Of a stretch of DNA of 23,248 nt, positions 16,253 through 23,248 are shown one piece after another (the stretch's first letter is position 1; each line of letters begins with the position of its first letter). The stretch is from CAYSLC01 sp964431545. GTDB lineage: Bacteria; Desulfobacterota; Desulfobacteria; Desulfobacterales; JAABSP01. The position numbers and the translations under genes are program-made. The DNA lies in the NCBI GenBank assembly GCA_964431545.1, contig CAYSLC010000068.1, forward strand, positions 1-23,248, read 5' to 3'. The notes beneath the pieces were generated by a model. The model saw only the letters and a program-made list of their open reading frames with translations. It was not told the origin of the DNA and did not search any database.

Positions 16253-17041
16253 CTACTTCTGGCACCGGGGGCAGAACCAGCTGGTCCGCCCCGAGACTTT
16301 TTGGGTCTCGAATTCCTCGTCGCAGGCGGGGCACCGGCCGTCCCGGCCCCGGTGGGGCAGGAGAAAGCCGTCGGGAAGCCGGTCCGGGTCCGCCTGGTGG
16401 TCGATGGTCTTGCCCAGGACCCACTTCATCTTTTCAAAGAGCACCGCCACCTCGTCCCCGCTCAGGTCCCCGATCTTGCGTTGGGGGAGGATCCCCGCAT
16501 GGAAGAGGATCTCATCGGAATAGACATTGCCGATGCCGGCGGTCATCTTCTGGTCCATGAGGGCCGACTTGACCTTCCCCCGCTTTCCCGACAGGGCGGA
16601 TCGGAAGGCTTCCAGGTCGAAACCTTCGTCCAGGGCGTCGGGTCCCAGGGACTTTTCCCGGACGAACGCCTCGACGCTCCCGGTCCACCCCACCCGACCC
16701 AGGATCCGCTGGCAGTCGTAGGCCAGGCGGTACCCATTGGCGAAGCCGAAGGAGAGGCGCTCGTGGGCCGGGGCCGCGTCGGGGTCCTTGTGGTACTTGA
16801 GAAACGCCGTCATGCCGAAGTGGAGGGTCAGCCATCCCCGATCCCCGACCTCCATGAAGAGGTGTTTCCCGTGGCGGCGGGAGCCGGTGAAGGCGCCGTC
16901 CTTCACCCGGCGCCGGAGGGTCTGGGGGGAGAGATCTTCCAAGATCCGGTCCTCCTGTACCGAGACCGATGTGATGGTCTGGTAAAGCGCGGTGGCGTCG
17001 GCGTACCGTTTGAAGACGGCCACATCCGGAAGTTCGGGCAT
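16253..17041 (-). CDS. Fpg/Nei family DNA glycosylase (formamidopyrimidine-DNA glycosylase-like)
   Basis: A 262-residue repair enzyme that removes oxidised bases and nicks the abasic site. After Met removal Pro2 is the catalytic nucleophile: the protein starts MPELPDVAVF, keeping Pro2 and Glu3, with Asp6 in place of the frequent Glu. RRHGKHL (Lys59) matches the catalytic Lys. QKMTAGIGNVYSDEILF (two-thirds in) matches the helix-two-turn-helix. The C-terminus has the zinc finger C237-x2-C240 ... C257-x2-C260 with GRTSWF, including the DNA-intercalation Arg252. I chose ATG 17039-17041 over an in-frame start 30 bases upstream because Pro2 must be at the N-terminus and AAAGGAGG precedes it. Whether it prefers 8-oxoguanine (Fpg/MutM) or pyrimidines (Nei) cannot be told; the PELPDV start and YADATALYQ resemble a subgroup often left as 'Fpg/Nei family'. 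Confidence 0.93.
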   Translation of the reverse strand: MPELPDVAVFKRYADATALYQTITSVSVQEDRILEDLSPQTLRRRVKDGAFTGSRRHGKHLFMEVGDRGWLTLHFGMTAFLKYHKDPDAAPAHERLSFGFANGYRLAYDCQRILGRVGWTGSVEAFVREKSLGPDALDEGFDLEAFRSALSGKRGKVKSALMDQKMTAGIGNVYSDEILFHAGILPQRKIGDLSGDEVAVLFEKMKWVLGKTIDHQADPDRLPDGFLLPHRGRDGRCPACDEEFETQKVSGRTSWFCPRCQK

Positions 17042-17119
17042 CGCGGACCTCCTTTCTGAAATTGAGCGCACTATCCGTCTCTATCCGCTCCAGTGTAGGA
17101 ACGATGGTTTACTCCTTCC

Positions 17120-17139
17120 AATAAGGTTGATACCGTAAT
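17120..17139. repeat. Dyad-like motif upstream of the PAP2 gene
   Basis: AATAAGG, six bases, then CCGTAAT. The same left half and spacing occur in a perfect dyad (AATAAGG-N6-CCTTATT) at 18079-18098 upstream of BON paralogue B. It lies in the 149-base divergent region between the glycosylase and PAP2 genes and may be an operator or a chance A/T-rich match. Confidence 0.3.
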
Positions 17140-17190
17140 TTCAAGAGGAGCAAAGAGTATTTTTTCGGTATACCAACGACAGGAGGCGAT

Positions 17191-18069
17191 ATGCGGGAAC
17201 TCTGGACCATCCACTACCTTCAGCAGTTTCGGACCCACGGTATCGACCAGGCGGTGTTGATCCTCTCCTTTCTGGGGAGCATCGCATTCGCCATGTTTTT
17301 TCTGTCGATCCTTTACTGGACGGTGGATCGCCGGCGGGCGTGGCTGCTCACCCTCGTCTACCTGTTGTTCCTCCAGGGGAACATCATCGCCAAGGATCTG
17401 ACGGGGACGCTCCGGCCCTTCCAGAGACCGCTGGAGCCGCCGGTGGCCCTCATCGGACCGGCGCCCTCCTCGTTCGCCTTCCCCAGCGGACACGCCCAGA
17501 CAAGCATGGTCCTCTTCGGCGGGGCGGCCCTCCACGACGGCTCCTGGGGCGCCGGAAACAATGCCGGCCTGGTCAACGAAGCGGTGGGGGTGAGCCGACG
17601 CTATCTGGGGGTCCATTCGGAGGCGGACGTGATCGGGGGGTGGCTGTACGGCGGCCTCGGCGTGGCCATGACCGCCATCCTGTTCCGGGTCGACCGGCTC
17701 GATCCCGGGACGCTGAAGGGGTGGGGGGCACGGGTTTCCTGGGCCGTTCTGGGGATCGGCCTCTTCTTCTGGCAGCCTTCCCTCGGTACCTTTCTCGGCG
17801 GCCTCGGCCTCTGCGCGGTGGCCCTTCTGGAGGGGGTGGAACGTCGAACCATCGGCTTTGCGGATCCGGATCGATTCTCCCGCCGGCTGGCCCGGCTCTT
17901 CGTGGGCGCCGGGCCCCTGCTCGCCCTGGTGCCGTTTCTTCTCTACATCCCCCGACATCCGGTCTGGATGAAGCCCCCCCTGGTCCTGCTGGCCTGTCTC
18001 TGGATGGTGCTGGGGGCCCCCTACCTGTTCAAGCGCATGGAGGAAAAACCCCATCCCATTGGAGAATAG
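17191..18069 (+). CDS. PAP2-family membrane phosphatase
   Basis: A 292-residue inner-membrane protein. The three catalytic signatures are present: KDLTGTLRP (68-76, K......RP), FPSGH (97-101) and SRRYLGVHSEAD (135-146, SR.....H...D). His142 is the expected nucleophile, with Asp146 assisting and His101 as acid. PAP2 enzymes hydrolyse lipid phosphates or undecaprenyl diphosphate. Hydrophobic segments lie about 20-45, 52-66, 148-165, 180-215, and 233-285. Oddly, residues 112-134 between the PSGH and SR motifs, normally a membrane helix, are hydrophilic (HDGSWGAGNNAG). ATG 17191 follows GGAGG at good spacing. The gene is read divergently from the glycosylase gene and precedes the BON operon by 144 bases. 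Confidence 0.92.
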   Translation: MRELWTIHYLQQFRTHGIDQAVLILSFLGSIAFAMFFLSILYWTVDRRRAWLLTLVYLLFLQGNIIAKDLTGTLRPFQRPLEPPVALIGPAPSSFAFPSGHAQTSMVLFGGAALHDGSWGAGNNAGLVNEAVGVSRRYLGVHSEADVIGGWLYGGLGVAMTAILFRVDRLDPGTLKGWGARVSWAVLGIGLFFWQPSLGTFLGGLGLCAVALLEGVERRTIGFADPDRFSRRLARLFVGAGPLLALVPFLLYIPRHPVWMKPPLVLLACLWMVLGAPYLFKRMEEKPHPIGE

Positions 18070-18078
18070 CGGCTCAAA

Positions 18079-18098
18079 AATAAGGGATTGACCTTATT
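18079..18098. repeat. Perfect 20-base dyad AATAAGG-N6-CCTTATT upstream of BON paralogue B
   Basis: AATAAGG (18079-18085) and CCTTATT (18092-18098) are exact reverse complements around a 6-base centre. TTGACC, a -35-like hexamer, overlaps the right half (18088-18093) but has no good -10 at proper spacing. It lies just after the PAP2 stop. It could be an operator for the BON operon or a weak hairpin; it lacks the T-run of a terminator. Confidence 0.4.
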
Positions 18099-18129
18099 AA
18101 ACCGCCGATCGTCCTATGGTATGGTGGCC

Positions 18130-18135
18130 TATAAT
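18130..18135 (+). promoter_or_regulatory. Candidate -10 box upstream of BON paralogue B
   Basis: A perfect TATAAT, 78 bases before the BON ATG. No matching -35 is present 16-18 bases upstream, so if used it would need an activator; the alternative is chance. Confidence 0.3.
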
Positions 18136-18213
18136 CGTGGAACGCGGACGGGATGAAGATTTCCCTGGGAATGGACGGTCCACGTACATCTGGAGGCCAT
18201 CGGGAGGTTTGCC

Positions 18214-19755
18214 ATGGGAATGACGACAAGATTCGCAGCCATCACCGGAACGATCACCATCGCCGCCGTTGCGGCGCTGTCCCTCCTCTCCACCCCCGCG
18301 GCGGCCCAGGAGGCGGGTGCATCCCCGCGGGACGATGACATCACCACCGCCGTTCTCAACACGCTGACCCTCGACGAGGGGGTGCCGGAGCACCGGATCC
18401 GGGCCGCCACCGAGGCCGGGATCGTCACGTTGACGGGGTCGGTGAGCAACATCCTGGCCAAAAGCCGGGCCGAGCGCCTGGTGGAGACGGTCAGGGGCGT
18501 CCGGGGGGTGGAAAACCGCATCGAGGTTCGGGGTCCGGCCCGGCCGGACGCCGAGATAAGAACCGATGTGGCGGCGGCCCTCGCCGCGGAGCCGGCCCTT
18601 CCCGAAGGAAATATCCGGGTCGCCGTGGAGGATGGCGCCGTGACCCTCTCGGGAGCGGTCGATTCCCGCCAGCGGGGAAACCTCGCCGCCCGGACCGCCA
18701 TGGGCGTCCGGGGCGTTCGGAGGGTCGAAAACCGTCTCGCACTCTCCATCGATACCGCCTTTGGAGATCAGGAGATTCGACGAAACATCCGCTCCGCCAT
18801 CCGCTGGGATGCTCTCGTGGACGGCGGGCAGATCCGGGTGGCGGTGGACGACGGCCGGGTGGTCCTGACCGGGGCCGTCCCCAGCGCGGCCGAGAAATCG
18901 AGAGCCTTCGAGCTGGCCTGGGTGTCCGGCGTTGAGGATGTGGACGCGCAGGGATTGGAGGTGGAAGAACGGAACCCCCGGGAGGAATACCGGGGGAGCA
19001 AATATGAGGGGGTCACCGACCAGGGGATCACGGCCGCCGTGGAGGACCGGCTCGGGAACGACCCCCGGGTCGCCGACGCCCCGGTGGACGTGCGGGTGGA
19101 CAGCGGCGTGGTCAATCTCCAAGGCCAGGTGGCGACGCTCAAGGCCAAACGGGCCGCCGACCGGGCCGCGGGCGCCATCGTGGGGGGCTGGCGGGTGAAA
19201 AATTACATCAGCGTCAGGCCCGGGGCGTCCGATCCGGAGCTTCTCGCCGTCCTGGTGGAAAAGGCCCTGGCCCGGGATCCCTATGTCGAGGGGTACCAGA
19301 TCGATGTCGGCGTCCGAAACGGCCGGGTCTCCCTCTCCGGAGAGGTCGGGACGCTCTTCGAAAAGGGGCGGGCCGACGAAGTGGCTTCCCGGGTTCCCGG
19401 CGTCGGGGAGGTGAAGAACCACCTCCGGGTCGCGGATTCCGGCTATCAGCAGCGATACGAACCCTACGCGGATGCAGATTGGTATGTGGACGCCGACTGG
19501 TTTTCCCGGTCGGGCGCGGTTCCCAAGGAGGACTGGGAGATCCTGGAGGATGTCCGGGATGAGTTCCGTTGGAGTCCCTTCATCGACGCGGACGCCATCG
19601 ATCTGGTGGTGGAGGACGGCACCGTGACGCTGATCGGCGTGGTCGGAACCCTGCGGGAGCGCCGCCTGGCCCGGGAGAACGCCTTCCAGGCCGGGGCCGT
19701 GGCGGTGAAAAACGAACTCAAAGTGCGGCGGGGGCCGGAATACTATCGGCCGTAG
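18214..19755 (+). CDS. Exported protein with six BON domains (paralogue B)
   Basis: A 513-residue protein with signal peptide cleaved near STPAAAQEAG (26-35) and six BON domains at about 42-106, 111-177, 184-250, 268-335, 339-406 and 437-505. It matches paralogue A (14236-15777) in length, domain order and the acidic/aromatic linker between BON5 and BON6 (YEPYADADWYVDADWF, 415-430). Shared stretches include SAAEKSRA in BON3, AKRAADR in BON4 and a YDEV/ADEVAS-like BON5 segment, so the two are clear paralogues that have diverged. ATG 18214 follows GGGAGG at good spacing. Forty bases later begins the CheB-like gene, so this protein is probably cotranscribed with a signalling set. A periplasmic or outer-membrane-attached role is expected, perhaps as the envelope component sensed by that module. 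Confidence 0.92.
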   Translation: MGMTTRFAAITGTITIAAVAALSLLSTPAAAQEAGASPRDDDITTAVLNTLTLDEGVPEHRIRAATEAGIVTLTGSVSNILAKSRAERLVETVRGVRGVENRIEVRGPARPDAEIRTDVAAALAAEPALPEGNIRVAVEDGAVTLSGAVDSRQRGNLAARTAMGVRGVRRVENRLALSIDTAFGDQEIRRNIRSAIRWDALVDGGQIRVAVDDGRVVLTGAVPSAAEKSRAFELAWVSGVEDVDAQGLEVEERNPREEYRGSKYEGVTDQGITAAVEDRLGNDPRVADAPVDVRVDSGVVNLQGQVATLKAKRAADRAAGAIVGGWRVKNYISVRPGASDPELLAVLVEKALARDPYVEGYQIDVGVRNGRVSLSGEVGTLFEKGRADEVASRVPGVGEVKNHLRVADSGYQQRYEPYADADWYVDADWFSRSGAVPKEDWEILEDVRDEFRWSPFIDADAIDLVVEDGTVTLIGVVGTLRERRLARENAFQAGAVAVKNELKVRRGPEYYRP

Positions 19756-19795
19756 AGGCCGACCTCCCCCGGCCCGGGAAAGGAAAGGCGCATCC

Positions 19796-21112
19796 ATGGA
19801 AGAATCCGATAAGCGGGGACCGACGGGGGGGACCGATCGGGACAGCCCGCCGTTGGTCGCCGGGATGGTCTGTTCGGCGGGCGGCGTGCTCGCTCTGGAG
19901 CGGTTCTTTTCAGCGGTTCCGGAGAAGTGCGCCATGGCCTTTATCGTGGTCTCCCACCTGGATGGGTCCGGGAAAAGCGATATCGAAGGCGCCCTGAAAC
20001 AACGTACCCGCCTGCCGGTGGCGGCCGCCGAGGACGGCATGGCGATCCAGGGCGGCCGGGTGTATATCCGGCCGCCGGAGCGGGATCTCACCCTTGAAAC
20101 CGGCCGGATCCGTCTGCGACCCCAGGAGGAGACGACGGTGGAGGGTCCCAACGATCTCTTCCTGCGGTCCCTGGCCCGGGACGCCGGCGATCACGCCGTG
20201 GGCATCGTCCTTTCCGGCCTGGGTCGGGATGGAACCCAAGGGATCAAGGCGATCAAAGGCGCGGGGGGCATCGTGATGGTCCAGTCGCCGGAGTCCTCCG
20301 GATCCTCGGAAATGGAGGAGGATGCCGTGGATACCGGTCTCGCCGACTTCATTCTTTCGCCGCAAAAGATGGTCGAAGAGCTGATATCCTACTGCAAGGA
20401 CGTCGAATCCCGCCGGACCGATCAGGACAAACCGGAGACGCCCGACGAGGACCAGGACGCCCTGGAATCCCTCTTTGCCAAGCTCAAGGACTATTCGGGG
20501 ATCGATTTCTCCAGCTATGACACCCGCACGGCGCTCAAACGCCTCCGGACCCGGATGGCGGTGGCCGGGGTCGATAAGCTGGTCGAGTACGTGGATCGCC
20601 TGGGAGAGGACGAGAGCGAACGGGAGCGGCTCTTCAGGACGTTGCTCCACGCCTTTCCGGAGGGGCATCCGGAACTGGCGGACGTCTCCCGGTTGAACGA
20701 AAACGCCATGGACCTCCAGACGCTCAACGCGGAACTCAAGGGCAACATCGAGGAACTCACCCGCCGCAGCGAGGAGCTTCGAAATCTGTTGGAGAGCATC
20801 GGGATTCCGGTTCTCCTGCTGGACCGGAACCGGCGGATCCGCAGATTCACCCGGAACTGCGGCCGGCTTCTCAATCTGGTGCGGACCGACATCAATCGTC
20901 CGGTGGACGAGGTGGACTTCCCCGATAAGATGGGGGCGGTCATTTCGGACGTGGGCAAGGTCATCGCCGGGGAACCGGTGGCGGACCGGAGCTTCCGCAT
21001 GGGCGGCGGCCGGCGGCATCTCGTAAGAGTGCTTCCCCACCGGAACCTCGAGGGGCGGATCGAGGGGGCGGTCCTGACCTTCGTCGACATCGAGGAGGTT
21101 TTGGAGAACTGA
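19796..21112 (+). CDS. CheB-type methylesterase domain fused to CheR N-terminal domain and PAS domain, without the CheR catalytic domain
   Basis: A 438-residue cytosolic protein. Residues 20-200 are a CheB methylesterase: VCSAGG (Ser27), VVSHLDGSGKS (His54), LSGLGRDGTQGIKAIK (Asp145), all three catalytic positions conserved. After an acidic linker (205-222), DALESLFAKLKDYSGIDFSSYDTRTALKRLRTRM...YVDRL (about 222-287) matches the small helical N-terminal domain of CheR. Then, instead of a roughly 200-residue SAM-dependent methyltransferase with its N-I-F-x-R and E-I-L-x-A-x-C signatures, the sequence passes directly into a coiled coil (ENAMDLQTLNAELKGNIEELTRRSEEL, 302-328). It ends in a PAS domain (NLLESIGIPVLLLDRNRRIRRFTR to GAVLTFVDIEE, 330-434). 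Typical CheB-CheR-PAS fusions are about twice as long. No frameshift is seen, so the loss is clean. Neighbours: BON protein before, histidine kinase after (26 bases). Likely role: sensor or scaffold rather than methyltransferase; methylesterase activity is possible. Confidence 0.88.
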   Translation: MEESDKRGPTGGTDRDSPPLVAGMVCSAGGVLALERFFSAVPEKCAMAFIVVSHLDGSGKSDIEGALKQRTRLPVAAAEDGMAIQGGRVYIRPPERDLTLETGRIRLRPQEETTVEGPNDLFLRSLARDAGDHAVGIVLSGLGRDGTQGIKAIKGAGGIVMVQSPESSGSSEMEEDAVDTGLADFILSPQKMVEELISYCKDVESRRTDQDKPETPDEDQDALESLFAKLKDYSGIDFSSYDTRTALKRLRTRMAVAGVDKLVEYVDRLGEDESERERLFRTLLHAFPEGHPELADVSRLNENAMDLQTLNAELKGNIEELTRRSEELRNLLESIGIPVLLLDRNRRIRRFTRNCGRLLNLVRTDINRPVDEVDFPDKMGAVISDVGKVIAGEPVADRSFRMGGGRRHLVRVLPHRNLEGRIEGAVLTFVDIEEVLEN

Positions 21113-21138
21113 TCTTCGTCCACGTATCCGGAGGGATC

Positions 21139-22530
21139 GTGGAAAAATTGGATAAACCATGGAAGGGGGAGCCGATGAAGCCGAGGACGGAGGAACGACC
21201 GGAAGGTACCCATGATGGCGGACAGAAAGACCGAGAGGGGAAGAAAATGAAAAAGCAGCTCTGGGACATGCGGACCCGGCAGATGGAGATGGCGCGGGAG
21301 AAGGATGCGCTCCAGAATGTCTGCGACCGGTACCGGGCCTCCCGGAAATGGTACCGCCGGCTGTTCCAGGGGGCGCCCGTCGGGCAGTTGGTCCTGAGCG
21401 GGCAGGGGTTGATTCTGGAAACCAACGACGGATGCGGGCCGTTGTTCAACATCAAACCCAAGGACCTCCTCGGGCGCGCCTTCACCCGGTTCATCCCGGC
21501 GGAGGACGAAGATATTTTCTTTTTCTTCCGCAAACGGCTCATCGAGCGTCCGGGAAGGCGGGATGCCTGCCGTCTCCGCTTGATCCGGAGCGGCGGCCGG
21601 ACGTTTATCGCGTCGTTGGACGGCGTGCTCCTGAAGCGGGAAGGGGATGGGCCCGACGACGCCCTGCTCATCGCGGTGACGGATCTGTCGTTTGCCGAAG
21701 ACCCCCCAGCCCCGGCCCGGGACCGAGGAGGGGAGGCCCCGTCGGTCTGTCCGCCCTCCCCGGAAGGGAACGGTCCGTCCCCACAAGAGGCGGACTCCGT
21801 CGCGGATCTTTCCATGGAGCAAGCGGAGGAGCGGAGGCTTTCGTCCCACCTGCTCGCCTTCCGGGAGCGGGACCGCAGGCGGCTCTCCCTGGAACTTCAC
21901 GACACCATCAGCCAGGATCTGGCGGTGCTCAAGATGCGCTTGACCCGCCTCAAGGAACGGTTCGGAGGCCGGGACGCCGAATGCGACGGAGAGATGGACG
22001 GCGTCATCTCCCACCTGAGCAATATCTTCGAGAATACCCGTCGCATCTCCCGGGAGTTGTGCCCCGCCATCGTGGAGGATCTCGGCCTCTCCGTGGCGCT
22101 GGGCAACCTGGGCAAGCGGTTCGCGGCGGAGACCGGGATCGGCGTGACCTGTGACATCGGCGTCGAGGTCGACGCCCGCTTCTCCACCGAGGCGGGCCTC
22201 ATCGTCTACCGAATTTTCGAGGAGGCCCTGGAGAACGTCCTGCGTCACGCCGACGCCTTTCGGGTCTCCTGCGAATCCCGGGTGGAGGCGGATGCGATCC
22301 GGTTCCGGATCATCGATGACGGCAAGCCCCCCGGCCGGCGACCGTCCGGGGACGGGGCGGGGGTTCCCTCCGGCTTCGGCATCTCGACCATGAGGGCGTG
22401 GGCCGGGCTTCTGTCCGGTGATCTCCAGGTCCGCCGGGAGCCGGGCAACGGCGTGGCCGTAACCCTCTCCATCCCCGTGCCGAAAGGAGGGGAGACCATT
22501 GGCCCCGTTCAACATCGCCCTGATCGATGA
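21139..22530 (+). CDS. PAS-domain histidine kinase (NarX-type HisKA_3)
   Basis: A 463-residue cytosolic kinase without membrane segments. A charged coiled region (37-68) leads to a PAS domain (about 72-184: WYRRLFQGAPVGQLVLSGQGLILETND...FTRFIPAEDEDIFFFFRKRL) of the type associated with CheB-CheR-PAS proteins. A low-complexity linker (188-225) follows, then the HisKA_3 helix FRERDRRRLSLELHDTISQDLAVL with phospho-acceptor His254. The ATPase domain has the N box EEALENVLRHA (Asn366), DDGKPP (393-398, G1 box with the second Gly missing) and GFGISTM (412-418). I chose GTG 21139 because GGAGGG precedes it; ATG 21175 and ATG 21247 also have A/G-rich upstream regions, so the start is uncertain. It overlaps the response regulator gene by 32 bases and follows the CheB-like gene by 26. 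Confidence 0.9.
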   Translation: MEKLDKPWKGEPMKPRTEERPEGTHDGGQKDREGKKMKKQLWDMRTRQMEMAREKDALQNVCDRYRASRKWYRRLFQGAPVGQLVLSGQGLILETNDGCGPLFNIKPKDLLGRAFTRFIPAEDEDIFFFFRKRLIERPGRRDACRLRLIRSGGRTFIASLDGVLLKREGDGPDDALLIAVTDLSFAEDPPAPARDRGGEAPSVCPPSPEGNGPSPQEADSVADLSMEQAEERRLSSHLLAFRERDRRRLSLELHDTISQDLAVLKMRLTRLKERFGGRDAECDGEMDGVISHLSNIFENTRRISRELCPAIVEDLGLSVALGNLGKRFAAETGIGVTCDIGVEVDARFSTEAGLIVYRIFEEALENVLRHADAFRVSCESRVEADAIRFRIIDDGKPPGRRPSGDGAGVPSGFGISTMRAWAGLLSGDLQVRREPGNGVAVTLSIPVPKGGETIGPVQHRPDR

Positions 22531-23155
22531 CCACGCCATGCTCCGACAGGGGCTCAAAAAGCTCCTGGACGGCATCAACGGGGTCGACGTGGTGGCGGAA
22601 TGGGGGGACGGGTTCGAACTGATCGGATGGTTGAAGTCCGACCCGCCCGTCGACATGATCATCATGGATATCTCCCTGCCGGGGCTCGGGGGGATCGAGG
22701 TGACCCGGGAGGCGAAGCGGATCAGGCCGGCCCTGAAGGTGCTCATTCTCACCATGCACAAAACAGCCGAATACCTCTACTGCGCCCTGTCCGCCGGCGC
22801 CGACGGGTACCTCCTCAAGGAGGATTCGGAGGCGGAGCTTCTGTCGGCCGTGGATAAGATCCGGAAGGGCGGGGTCTACGTCTCCACGCTCTTCGCGGAT
22901 GTCCTCCAGGACGGCCGGTTCCTGACCGCCTGCCGGGAAGGGGGACGATGGGGGGACTCCGGAAGATTGACGCCCCGGGAGGAGGAGGTCCTCACCCTCA
23001 TCGCCGAGGGGCGGTCGAGCAAGGAGATCGCCGACCTGCTCTACATCAGCCGCCGTACGGTGGAGCACCACCGGGCCAATATCAAGAAGAAACTCAAGAT
23101 CGACAAGATCGCCGACCTGATCAAATACGCCATCCGTTCCGGCTATACCTCCTGA
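22499..23155 (+). CDS. NarL/FixJ family response regulator
   Basis: A 218-residue DNA-binding regulator. Receiver (about 5-120): acidic pocket Asp10-Asp11, phospho-acceptor Asp57 in MIIMDISLPGLGG, Thr85 and Lys107. The LuxR-type helix-turn-helix follows: LTPREEEVLTLIAEGRSSKEIADLLYISRRTVEHHRANIKKKL (157-199). A TTG start (22499-22501) is chosen because AAAGGAGGGG stands just upstream and the receiver needs residues from there; no ATG lies before residue 13. It overlaps the end of the histidine kinase frame by 32 bases, so it is coupled to it and is the probable phosphate acceptor. Target genes are unknown; the BON operon itself is a natural guess. Confidence 0.94.
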   Translation: MAPFNIALIDDHAMLRQGLKKLLDGINGVDVVAEWGDGFELIGWLKSDPPVDMIIMDISLPGLGGIEVTREAKRIRPALKVLILTMHKTAEYLYCALSAGADGYLLKEDSEAELLSAVDKIRKGGVYVSTLFADVLQDGRFLTACREGGRWGDSGRLTPREEEVLTLIAEGRSSKEIADLLYISRRTVEHHRANIKKKLKIDKIADLIKYAIRSGYTS

Positions 23156-23248
23156 AGAGGGACCGCCGGTTTCCCCGTCCCGATTCGTCTCGCGAGCATT
23201 ACCCGTTTCTTGATTTCCACCTTACCCAGGATTCGGTTGCGAGGAACG

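Noticed and set aside
18097..20151. Long minus-strand open frame opposite BON paralogue B and the CheB-like gene
   Set aside because: No recognisable motif; covers a certain six-BON gene and a CheB domain on the other strand.
20515..22761. Long minus-strand open frame opposite kinase and regulator genes
   Set aside because: Repetitive Arg/Ser/Pro-rich translation; the opposite strand has intact PAS, HisKA_3 and receiver motifs.

Overview
The window is a GC-rich bacterial scaffold from a Gram-negative organism. The Gram-negative call rests on a TRAP importer with a Sec-exported binding protein and on two exported BON-domain proteins. Two runs of exactly 100 N (4041-4140 and 8679-8778) show a scaffolded assembly. 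Gene content is compatible with a Desulfobacterota/deltaproteobacterial-type lineage, but nothing here fixes the taxonomy. I see no tRNA, rRNA, CRISPR array or insertion sequence.

Layout. (1) 1-3441: a small defence-like patch with lower GC than the rest. It holds a calcineurin-like phosphoesterase cut by the window edge, whose last visible residues resemble the lead-in to a NACHT/STAND NTPase, and divergently a type II-like restriction-modification pair (DNA amino-methyltransferase plus PD-ExK nuclease, ATGA overlap). (2) 3517-8205, minus strand: an operon with a good sigma-70 promoter encoding a TRAP importer (dctP, dctQ, dctM), a DUF2848 protein, a nitrilase-family amidohydrolase and a metallo-beta-lactamase-fold hydrolase. 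It is probably an uptake-and-hydrolysis route for an organic acid or amide; a gap interrupts the last two genes. (3) 8218-10334, minus strand: an ABCG-like ABC transporter (ATPase, permease truncated by the second gap) and a small membrane-anchored protein. (4) 10389-12949, minus strand: shikimate pathway genes aroG-type DAHP synthase and aroC. The DAHP synthase is preceded by a complete-looking transcription attenuator: a 25-codon leader peptide with eight consecutive aromatic codons (Phe, Tyr and Trp), mutually exclusive hairpins and an intrinsic terminator. (5) 12972-15777, minus strand: a site-2-protease-family M50 metallopeptidase with CBS domains, and a six-BON-domain exported protein. 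(6) 16253-18069: an Fpg/Nei DNA glycosylase and, divergently, a PAP2-family membrane phosphatase. (7) 18214-23155, plus strand: a signalling operon with a second six-BON protein of exactly the same length as the first (513 aa), an unusual CheB-CheR(N)-PAS protein lacking the CheR catalytic domain, a PAS histidine kinase and a NarL/FixJ response regulator.

The two most notable items are the mixed Phe/Tyr/Trp attenuator in front of DAHP synthase, which would let one leader sense all three end products of the pathway, and the BON / CheB-without-CheR-catalysis / kinase / regulator operon, which may be an envelope-linked signalling module.
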